From contig BSYQ01000001.1 of assembly GCA_030272585.1 (NCBI GenBank), forward strand, positions 10,555,001 through 10,619,000: a stretch of DNA of 64,000 nt, read 5' to 3'. Source of the DNA: Bryopsis sp. KO-2023. Its lineage: Eukaryota > Chlorophyta > Ulvophyceae > Bryopsidales > Bryopsidaceae. A program made the translations under genes and the position numbers. Numbering within the stretch: position 1 is the first letter of the stretch; the number at the start of each line of letters is the position of its first letter. The notes under the pieces are model-generated. The model ran no database searches and was not told the origin of the DNA. It saw only the letters and a list, made by a program, of their open reading frames with translations. Of the stretch, positions 23,616-33,667 are shown one piece after another.

Positions 23616-23705
23616 GGGAGACTTAGGCCGGGGACCTCCTCGTGGTGTCTCCCGGACAACTGTCCCTGCCAGGTAAAACTGGCGGGGACAGGCTGACACC
23701 CGGTC
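23616..23705 (+). ncRNA. HDV-like self-cleaving ribozyme
   Basis: All parts of the nested double pseudoknot can be drawn. P1 is GGGAGAC (23616-23622) with GTCTCCC (23647-23653). P2 is GGCCGGG (23626-23632) with CCCGGTC (23699-23705), seven pairs including one G-U. P3 is ACC (23634-23636) with GGT (23644-23646). L3 is TCCTCGT, whose CC can form P1.1 with GG at 23654-23655. P4 is a 13-bp hairpin (23660-23672 with 23679-23691) with loop GTAAAA and one G-U pair. The J4/2 strand GCTGACA (23692-23698) supplies the candidate catalytic C at 23693 in a CTGA context. Cleavage is expected just before G23616. Known ribozymes of this fold often sit at the 5' end of non-LTR retrotransposons, but no reverse transcriptase follows here. 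Confidence 0.85.
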
Positions 23706-23904
23706 ATTCTTAACTCGACTCTCGTCTTGTTGTTTTCCTAGTGTTGAAGTGTTTTCTTTTTGTGTGTTTCCATGCTTCTTACGGGTTGGGCCTTGGGCGG
23801 GTTGTGTTGTTTTCGCACCGGAGACGTGTGTGCCTCTGGCGTTTTTTGTCGGCGCTACACGAGCACAATTATTCGAACGCACGCGAAGCAAGGTATCTTT
23901 TCGC

Positions 23905-24312
23905 ATGTCTTCCACGCACAGGCTCTCTTTCGTCGGTTCGAGGGAACTGAAGTACACTTGTAAGTTGTTGGCAACTGTTGAGGATGGTGGGCTGGCGAAG
24001 GTGGGAACATCTCCTGCACCTCAGTTGAACAGGACAGTGGTCGTGCTTTTTCTGAAAAGAAGAAGTTGTGAGTTTGATTTGAATACAACAGGCTGCCCAG
24101 GCACCCAGGGCAGTCAGTATCTCAGGTGGCAGATGCTGCTGTTCTGACAGTTTTCCTGAAGTCACACCCTAGTTCTTGCAAGAAAAGTGTATTTGCGTTG
24201 TTTGCGATATTTATTGCTTGTAGTTGTTGGTCTGCGCAGGAAGAACGTTGTCCTAGGTGCTTTCAAAAAGCTACAAAAAAACCAAAAAAACCTTCCGACG
24301 CAGACAACCTGA
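23905..24312 (+). CDS. Tentative 53-residue spliced frame downstream of the ribozyme
   Basis: A start codon at 23905 leads to a strong donor (GTAAGT) after 23959. Joining 23905-23959, 24092-24125 and 24240-24312 keeps one frame of 53 residues ending KKLQKNQKNLPTQTT. The second donor (GTGGCA) is only moderate, and the product matches nothing I know. It begins about 200 bases after the ribozyme, so if real its transcript could carry the ribozyme in its leader. Treat it as a weak hypothesis. Confidence 0.18.
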
Positions 24313-25046
24313 TTCCTTGTTGGGTTGATAAATGATAGATTCGGATGATGAAGGTCGAACGCGATCGCATCACCAGATCCCTTCCGTCTGACCAGAAACG
24401 TGGTCGTCGCGTTTCCGAAGAGGGAAAAATGAATCATGGAACGTGTTGGGAAATCAAGGAAAGTCAACACACAACAGAACGTATGACAACGGAGTTCGAG
24501 GTATGAAGTTGAACTAGATGGTGTAGATTGTTTGGACAAGAATGCACCTCAACAAAGTTTGCGAAAACTTTTCGATCTGGAGTGACCAAGTTTCCATTTG
24601 TTTGAGTTGCGTGGAGGGAAGTCAGGGTCGACTCGATAAGGTAGGATGGGGAAAATCAGTGTTTCTGTTCCCACGTGACTGGCCGATGTAGCGATCATTT
24701 GAAAGGTAACCGCTGAAATATTGCGCAGTAGGAAAACCAAAGATGGTGGCGTGAGAACTGACCTGGCAATTTTTTTTCTCTGAAATTCCAAACAGCCAAA
24801 GGCCATCCTCCTTCGAAAAATCAATTCCAAATCTCTCTCTCTTGTTGTGTATTGTCGTCCGTGATTTCCCAACACTTGTATATATACATTCCAGAAAACA
24901 CCAATGAAAAAAATATTTTCAAGACCCATCAAAAGGTTAAAGAAAAAAAACGAGAACCAAGTGCGTGCTCTTACAGAATGTGAAACAAACCGAAAGAAAG
25001 AGTCGGAAGAAAAAACATCATGAGAAAACAAAACACAGTGCGTGTG
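24313..25046. other. Spacer downstream of ispF
   Basis: This contains the ispF 3' untranslated region. A 160-codon minus-strand frame (24549-25031) directly follows ispF but lacks any motif and is rich in Phe, as translated T runs would be. I do not call it. Confidence 0.4.
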
Positions 25047-27771
25047 TCACTCTTTTATGAGCATCACGACAGTGTGACATGCAATGCTCCTCTCCTCCCC
25101 AATGCTGTCAACTTTTTCGTGCGTCTTGGCCTGAAAAACAAGAGAGAGGTGAATTGTGCTAGGTGAAATTTTCCATCCAGATCATTACTGTTTTGGTACT
25201 AAGCGCCAATTTAACACAATTGAAAAACGAAAACGGACTAAAATCGGAATATGGAGATTTCCTCGTTTTTTTTTTTTTTTTTTTTTTTTTTTTCTGGGAA
25301 AACTAAGAGGAATCAAACTAACAGGGTGCAACTTCATATATTATACCATCTTGAATTCGTGGGTTGCCTGGTTAGATGAGAATCATATTCTATTTTTGTT
25401 TTCATTTGCCCCACTCTTTTTTATGATCCAAAATTCAGACTACTGTACCTTCACATTGACAACGGAAGGATGGGCTTCCAAAAGATCGCATAAATTTTTT
25501 CGAATATTCTCCTGGATTAGAAAAAAAAAATGCCTTTTCAGTTGCGATATAAAAATTCATCACAGAGAAAAAAACAAAAATAAAACCTCTCCATTGTAAA
25601 ATATCAAAACATGGCTTGAACTGAGCATCTCTTCAGTTGTGTCAAGAACATTTCCAACACTCCGAAAAACTATGAAAGAAACAACCCTACGAACAAATAA
25701 CACAGAGGGAATTTCCATTCGCAGAAAACCCTCTCTGCCACCCCCCACCCCCAAAAAAAGATTTTTTTTTTTGAAAGAAACTTGAATTTCACCTTGTGAG
25801 GAGAGAGCTTGGGTTTTTGCGCGATCAGTGTGCAATCCAAATTGCCAATTGAATAGCCTCTTTCCCTCATCAACCGGAACTGTATCAATTGAAAAGCAAG
25901 TCAAAACGACTAAATCTGAGTCTGTCATCGAGTCAGGTTACCACATAATTCAAGAATCTGGAAAATATAAGTTGAAAAAAAATGAAATTGTTTGGTGAAA
26001 CTGAAATATTGCCTCAGTCTCCGTGTTATGTCTGACAGAGGAATATACGCAACTTACCGCTTCTCTGATAAAAATGTCAGAAGAGGCTCCCTTCCATTTG
26101 GGGTCAGTGTCTGGAAAGAGCTGCCCTACCAATCAAAAAAAAGATAAAAAAAAAGATAAATCTTAAAACAAAGATGTTATTTTTTGAAAATGAGTGTGAA
26201 TACAAGACCTCTCCTTTCCAGTTTCAAGCACAAGAACAGCATCATTTGCTGGTCAATATTCCCATGAAAATACTTACCTATGTCAGGCAAACTCAGGGCT
26301 CCCAAAATAGCATCAACCACACAATGCAAAAGAACATCCCCTGCACCACAATGTCATCACAGCATGTATTCATCCTTTTGTCCACCCCCCCCCCCAAAAA
26401 AAAATTCCCCTATTTTAACTTTCTTCGATCGATCCTGAAGTGGAAAATTTATCTGGTGTTGTGATTGCTCGAATCTTTCTGATATAGTGCTGTCTGCAAG
26501 CCCTTCAGTGTTTGTTTCTAGATGGAACCTCCAATATTCAAGAAATATTCCTTTCGACCCAGATACATCTGTACAACACTGCTCCAACATTTCTTACCCC
26601 CCAAAAAAACAACCACCAGATCTGATGGGTTAATATTTCTGCATCTCGTGTTTTGCTAAAAATACTCATTGATCGCATATTCGTTTCAAAAGAAAATCAA
26701 GGTAGATAGCTGTCCAGAAAGAACTGCTAAACTACTTGGTATGACGCTCTCGAATGTTTCTTCAGTTTTCAAGTGAAAAAAAATAACTTCATGTGGATAT
26801 CTATCCTACCATCTGAATGAGCCTCGCAGCCTTTGGTGTGGGGAATATTGATGCCACCGATAATCAAAGGATAACCTTCTGCCAATCTATGAAGATCAAA
26901 GCCATGACCGACCCTGAATGGAGGCTCCACAATTTTTGCATTGTCGCCTGCCCAATATCAGCTTTTTTTTTTAATAAATCAACTCCGAATGAAAACAATA
27001 AGTTCTTTGATCTATTAACAAATTTCGAATGTCTGACCATTGGATTTTCTACATGTCTTGAAATCAATGGGAAAACAGATTGCCAAAAATTTCACCAATG
27101 TTTTGGGTTCTTCAAATGTAAATATATTTCCAGAATGAAAAGAAATAAAAATATCTAAATTTGTACCATTGAGCTTCCCGTCTGTCTGAGGTTGGAAAAA
27201 TATACAGGCACTCATACATTTTTCAAACATGGGGCCCAAAGTTGATTTAAAAAGAAATAAATCCATCACAAAGAAAACTTACCTGCTGAAGCTTCCTCTG
27301 TTGCAACACTAGCAGCATGACACCTGCATCCAGAATCAGAAATTCATGCATCCAAAATTAATGACCATCTTGAAGTTTTAATCTAGAATCTGAATGTTCA
27401 AAGAATTTGCAGAAAAATCTCATAAGGACAACCCATCAAGTCACAATCCTGCTGAAACAGGGAGATTTTGTGTATTTTGCATGGAGGTTTTAGGTGTGTT
27501 TTTTTCTTACCTAGGTGGACATCGACGCACAATCTCTTTAAATGAGCCTTTCGAGAAGGTGCCTGAATTCTATGCAGGGCAGCCAAATGAGTAAGCGACG
27601 TTCCTGCACACACACCCTCCCCAGCAGAAGCAAAACGGTGTTTCTTATGAGGTCGAAGTATTGAAGCACCAACAGAGCGTCCACCTTTTGTACGCGGGCT
27701 ACGCGAGGCTGGGAGGAGCCTGTCAAAACGCGACTGTGGACCTTCAGGTGGGGTGCGTGCGAGTGCAGCAT
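25047..27771 (-). CDS. ispF: 2-C-methyl-D-erythritol 2,4-cyclodiphosphate synthase, 10 exons
   Basis: This is the fifth enzyme of the plastid MEP isoprenoid pathway; it cyclises CDP-ME 2-phosphate to MEcPP with release of CMP. Secure exons are 27323-27283, 27181-27167, 26947-26810, 26340-26278, 26125-26058, 25879-25793, 25511-25449 and 25130-25047. The proposed 5' exons, 27771-27616 and 27569-27511, are uncertain because they need a 46-base intron. The total would be 257 residues. The mature domain starts [12 protein letters not shown] (zinc Asp and His) and continues [29 protein letters not shown] (third zinc His), [26 protein letters not shown] and [20 protein letters not shown]. These are all family signatures and it ends at the usual place. 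Exon 27181-27167 is only 15 bases. The 90-odd N-terminal residues should include plastid targeting, and their exact form is unresolved. Confidence 0.9.
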
Positions 27772-28355
27772 TTTTCCAACAGAGTGTGAGACGGTTCGCG
27801 CGCGGTCGACGATCAACACATCTTGCCACCCAAATCGACACACGATGAGAAGGTACGAGAACAAAATGGATCGTGATGGGCGTTACACTTTTCACACTAA
27901 ACGCCCGCGTTTGTAGGACACTCAAGCGTTATTACTTGGTGGCGGCAGGCATGCAGTGTGTAAAGACAGGATGCACGGTGCAAGAGGTGATTTTTCTTGC
28001 AGTTTTGGATTGAGTTGGGCTAGATATATAAACCCTCCTTGCAGAGTATTTCTTCTCGAGCCATCGGTTGACTAAGGGGAGCGACAGCTTGTAAAATTTT
28101 CCTTGAATTCAGCTTCCCCCAGAACCCACCAAGACAAAAAAAGTCCACAATTTTCGACCACCATGATGCCACAAATCTATCCTTGCTTTACATTCCCCCA
28201 TTGATCAAAATCTCAACTCAGTCCAAATCATAAAGATACACAAATTCCCACACCCCGATTTTCCCGATCTCTGCTTTGAGAATCGACCTTTCTATATTAG
28301 AAGTCTGCTAAATATAGACAGAAGATAAATAAGACATCGATTTCGCAGGTTGATA
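27772..28355. promoter_or_regulatory. ispF upstream region and gamma-adaptin 3' end
   Basis: A TATA-like stretch (TATATA, about 28,024-28,030) lies roughly 250 bases before the proposed ispF start in the correct orientation. A very short upstream frame precedes the proposed start codon. The remainder is the 3' untranslated region of the gamma-adaptin gene, also on the minus strand. Confidence 0.3.
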
Positions 28356-31300
28356 TTATCGCAACCCGGCAGGGAAGTTTTTCACTTCGCACATTTCTGT
28401 GATGGGGGAGCCCGCCACTGTCGCTGAAATTTTCATCCGCATAGCAATTGGTTTCTGAGCACCACAATGCAACACACAGCTTAGAATTATATCACCCTTA
28501 AATAAATAAAACAAATAAATTGAAGTAAATTTCATGGAGATCAGATTTCAGCTGGAAACTACAATTAAGGATGTCACTGGAAAGCTGGTTGGACTGAATA
28601 CCTGTTGGGCATATTGTGTGTTGGTGACATGGATCTTCTGAATGATGGACCCTTGACCGGAGGGAGGCAAGGTCGTCCCAGCAGCAGGTTCCAGTCTCAA
28701 TTGCATGAACTTAGGCACCGCTGCTTGGAGAGAAAAGTTTTCCACCGGGGTTGATGTGGTGTTTATGTACGTGGCGGTGATATCGGTGGCCTCTGGGGTT
28801 CCGCTGGGCTTTGCAAAATCGAAAGAAACTCTGAATCCATGGCCTTCATATGCTACGATAGAAGGAATGGCCGGACCTGCAGAAGCCGTCGTCGATGGAC
28901 CCATATCCAACGGTGAATCCTGTGTATTCAAACGAAAAAAAAACAACCAAAAGTTGGAAAAGGCATGCAATGGATGTCTCAAGCTGCTATACACAGCACA
29001 GCTGTTTTTTAATTCAGACTGGGAGATTCAGCTGCGAAGGAAAAAAGTACTGGGCCAGAATTCCAGATTCTTCTGCACAATGCTGCAATTCAAATTTTGA
29101 CTTGGCTTTGCTCCCCTGAAAAATCACATAGGATGAAAGAAAAGCATGTGAGCAACAAAGAAAACACCTGGATTCCTCCATCCCCAAGGAGATCCATGAG
29201 GTCGACCGCAGCAGATGTTGGGGGGGTGGCTAAGGCTGCCACCGTCCCTGTGGGTTCTGGTGCAAGCAAGTCATCCAAAACGTTTGTAGTGGGAATAGCC
29301 GCCGCTTCACCCAAAATATCATCCATCCCCAACAGATCCTGAAAAAAACAACCGCACTCTTTGAATCACCAATTCTGAATCGAAGAAAACTATGCCGAGT
29401 TTGCTGGAGAATGTGCAATATCAGCCCAAGAAGAGGTTAAAGAAAAATAAATAAATGAACTTGTGTTCGTTCTCAAACTGAATCACAGCAAACTTGGAAA
29501 GAAAAGCTCACCGGTTGATCCAGACCAACCGCAGTTCCATTAGCCACGCCACCAACAGGGGTGGCTGGCATCGCAGCGACATCGATGCCAAGATTCTGAG
29601 CATATTCTTTCTCGTCCAGGGCTGGCATGTGCTCCAGGAGCTGTGGTCGAATCTGATCATCAACAAGAAAAGTGCAGATTCATCAAAACCATCCTCGTTG
29701 CATCGCAGGGCACTACAAATATTTTTTTTGTATGCTTCAGTCACACTTCGAGCATTTCCAAGCACTGACCCCACTACTTTTACCTAAGAAGATATAGATT
29801 ATGCGACCTTTTCCAAAAGCCCCACAAGTGTGCATCTAGATAATTAGCAAATAAAAAGGACCAAACTTTCAGCACACTCACCTCATCGTAGTTGAATATC
29901 TTGCTGTATTCGCAAGATCTTTGTTGAACCTCCAGATGAGCACTGCAGGTGAATCCCGCCACCAACACTTTTATCCGTTGTTGCTGGCTGGGGAGCTTCG
30001 CGGATAATTTCATGAGTGCTGTGAGAACGTACTGCTTGGGGCTGTCTTTTTCCTTCAAAAACTTCTCCAAAATATCCACTATGCCCGATTCTGATACCTC
30101 GAGAGGGGTTTCGCCATCTTTCAGCGGACCCCCTGCTCCAGCCAGCAACATTTCGCCATACTCTCCAATACACCATGTCCTGCACAACACACATTTCAAA
30201 CATCAAGCTATCCAAGAGCAGTTTATCGAAAACAATCAAAACACCCTGTTTTTAGATGTGCCACCTGACTCCAAACAACGAAACCACATCTAATTTTGCA
30301 CAAAGCAAGGCAAAACCAAGAACGATTCGAAACAAGATATGCATGCCGCAGGTTCCTTGCAGTTTCTATGGCCAAAAAAAAAATTAAAAATTTCACCAGA
30401 CCATTAACACCGGTTAGGGTTGATAATAATTTAATAAAAAAGTTGGAAATGCTTTTTACATATTTGCAGTTTCTCATGGGATCGTGGCAGCATCTTACCC
30501 GACCGAAATGAGGGAGCTTGAAGTGGCTTTGCTTTCTTGGAGGGCTCTGTACATAGACCGCACCGTGAATCCAAACAGATCCGGAGCATTCGTTATCAGC
30601 ACAATCAAGGCACAGCACACTTCCTCTTTCACGTATTTCCCTGCTTGCAGCATTACCTGTCCAGCCGGTACGACTATATTAAATTAAAAAGCGATGTGGG
30701 CAGGCAAAATAACAGCGACCTCAACAGTTTTCAACACAAAGCTCTCTGATCTGGGTGCTTGGGGGGGGAAAATGCGGCTTCCTCTCTGGAACCTCGGAAA
30801 ACTACCAGGTTTGAGAAAACCCCACCCACCTCGATCATGCTCTCAATATGCCACCGTTTTTCAGGTGAAAACCGCTGAATCAGCGTGCAAATTTTCGCTG
30901 TCAAATCTGGTTTGAACTCCGCATCACTGACAGTCAGGTACTCCAACAGCTCATTGGTCAGATTCTTGATGTTCGTCTCATTGACCAGAGAATACACCAG
31001 CTCCAGAGCCCGCTTCCTTATCGACACATCAGCATCTTTCACACATTCAACGACAGTAGCCCTGTGTCTTTGAACGGCTTGGGCATCCACACTCACAACC
31101 TTGGCCAGAGTGTTCAAAGCAACATAGCGGATGTTATTATCTCGGTTGGCCAGGAATCGCCCCAAAATGTTGACTGCCAAAACGCGGAGCCCTGCAATGC
31201 TCTCCACACCCATGATCGTTTGGACGCATTCGTACAGAATGCTATTTCCAGCGTTCCGACTTGGTTCAGTGTTTGTCGCCACTTGTGCGAGGATGTCTGA

Positions 31301-33341
31301 CATTTGATCGCTGGCTTCTGGGCTCCCTTTGCCTGTTTTGAGGAAAACACCGCACAAATGCAAATCATTTCCTTTCATTATGAACCAGGTTTCACCCAGT
31401 GGATCTTGCCGTGGATGGAGTGCCAAGTTAAGGTAAGCCAGCTTTTCCCCTCGCCTGACATAGCTTCTGGAAACCTTACCCAATAACCTCAACAATCTGA
31501 GGATCTTGACTTGGAGAAAGGGGTCGTTGATGCCCCCAACATCGTGATCGGGCGAAAATCCACTGACGGTCAAACTTTTCAAAATTTTGCAAAGTTGATT
31601 GACGTGAGCCCTGTAGTGAATGGTGGCCCTTTCCTCCACGTCGCTGATTTCCAGCATCAAAGTGACCCCAGCCAATATCACTCCATGGTTTCGGTCGTTC
31701 AGCAGATTAGATGCCAATTCCTGGAAAGCCTCCACAAGCTCTGGAACCTTTTTGACAATCCTACCCACAACAGCACAGAAACCCATTATTTTTGGATTTT
31801 TTGGAGGCCTCCTGCTTCACAGGTGAATACATGTATCAAGGAACTGATTGGGAAAAAGGGAAAAAAAAGGAGGAGGGATGAATGATAACCCCTGTACCCA
31901 TGAACTTACGAATGCTACACTACCTACACAACGTTTTGGTGCAAAATGATAATCAAGAATGAATGGGATTTCACCTGATCGCACACAGTGCTGCTTTCTT
32001 TCGAATATATCCGTTGCTATTTTTCAGCAATCGCTCGACATCAGGAGCAAGATCCCTGGCCATTTCTACACCAAACAAAAAAAATTGTCTCTGAAACCCT
32101 AGACGAAACTCAAGAAAGCAGTCATGGCAACAGAACAGTTTTCTGATTTTTCCAGTAACAGGTCTGATCAGAAAAATTACTGGGCAAATATTGTACACAA
32201 CATTGAATCCCCCCCTTCAAACAATGAGAGAATATACTGGATGCTCCTTCAATAAAAAAAAACTTTGTTCCAAGATCGATGTCTATTTATAGAGTTTGGG
32301 TGATTGGTTACCTGCTGAGCAAATATTTCCCAAAGCAGCTAAGGCAAGACCCACAATGTAGTGATTTCGGCTGTTCAGATCATTCTTCAGGGAATTGGTC
32401 ACCAGCATCAAAACGTCTTGCCTTTCATCCAGCAAGATCATCAGCCCGAGGTAACCTACTCTCTGGCAAAAAAAAATAAAAAAAAATAAAAAAAATTAAA
32501 GATTTTCAGATACATTTTGTCTACTTCCTATTTTCCACTTTGGGATTGCTTCGTTTCCATTCGGTGCAACTTTCAGGGTTTCATTTTCATTTTCACTTTT
32601 TTTTGGGGGGGGGGTGTTAAAAAATTGACCTGTGCCATATATCTTACTAACAACTATTCTCGTGCAGTTATCTAACCCCCTCGAAAATAAAAATAAAAAA
32701 ACAATGCGTGTAGCTTGGACATGAAAGCACACTTCAACTGTTTTACACCAAACTTGATATTTTTTTTTTTTTCTGAGGTTGTCCACCCAAGATTTATTTT
32801 ATTTTTTTCCTGGAAACGTTTACATTTGGTATTCTTTGTAAAACAAGACAAGGTGCCAACCTTTTCAGGAAAACTGTTTGCAGCAACCAGCTTGAGGCAC
32901 TCCATTTGCCCGAAGTGGGTGGGATAACCCATCATATGAATGTACATTAACTTCGCAACATTTCTGTGTTGATGGGACGAGTCTTGTTTTCTGAACGCCT
33001 CCCTCAACGCGGCACTCTCTTTGGCCACGACATTTCGTTCCTCTGCGGCAGTTTTGGCTTGACGAACCGATCGGATCAGCTCTCTGCGTCGGGTGTTCAT
33101 AGAAAAAAAAACAACTTCCTTGCCACAGAATCAAGCCAAAAACCATGAAAAATAACACATACTCTATGTTCCGAAGCATGCACTTCATTCTTTTCCTAGA
33201 GGTGTGGTTTCAGCAGGCTTTATGTATTCTTTTTAAGAATTCCACACTGGTTGCCAAGGCGTCGGATCTCAAGAGCGAACGTCAAACAGTTGCGGTTTCG
33301 AGGATTGATCGGAAGACGACTTACCTTAGCCTCACCGTCAT
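28356..33341 (-). CDS. AP1G: AP-1 clathrin adaptor complex, gamma-adaptin, 12 exons
   Basis: Exons are 33341-33325, 33083-32861, 32462-32312, 32065-31975, 31760-31480, 31332-30830, 30656-30499, 30179-29882, 29652-29512, 29338-29168, 28919-28602 and 28454-28356. They encode 816 residues, against about 820 in animals. The N-terminal trunk shows hallmark gamma segments: [66 protein letters not shown] and [12 protein letters not shown] Pro/Ala/Gly hinge follows (about 600-690, with [10 protein letters not shown]). The gamma-ear follows and ends NFPAGLR. AP-1 sorts clathrin cargo at the trans-Golgi and endosomes with beta, mu and sigma partners. The first coding exon is only 17 bases. The 147-base intron 31479-31333 is a multiple of three and free of in-frame stops. 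The gene is head-to-head with the gene at 33668. Confidence 0.93.
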
Positions 33342-33667
33342 TTCCTCAACCAGAATGTCGTCTGCGGAAGGCGGGCTGTTTTGGTTGCGTTTTTTGTTGG
33401 GGGCGGGGGGTGGAGTCTGTCGCTCTCGCCAGCGGCCAACCGACAAAAAAAGCTACTCGAAACCTTGGACAATCGATTTGCCAATTCTCTCTTGCTGCCA
33501 GTACAAACTGGCACTACAATGTCCAGAAACTGCACAAAAGTCCATGATTCAGAAAATCAGAAAACACACATCCCGTCCACAGGAAGCAAAAACACGCGCG
33601 CGCGTTTGCACTCCCGAAACCTGAAATTGGAGAACGACACGGCGTGATCGATATTTTTTGAAAGGGA
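33342..33667. promoter_or_regulatory. Shared divergent promoter region (gamma-adaptin / unknown gene)
   Basis: The two start codons are 326 bases apart on opposite strands. A CG-alternating stretch (near 33,595-33,604) lies inside it. No TATA element is seen on either strand. Confidence 0.4.

Noticed and set aside
24549-25031. 160-codon minus-strand frame after ispF
   Set aside because: Phe-rich from T runs, no motif, and it sits where the ispF 3' untranslated region is expected.
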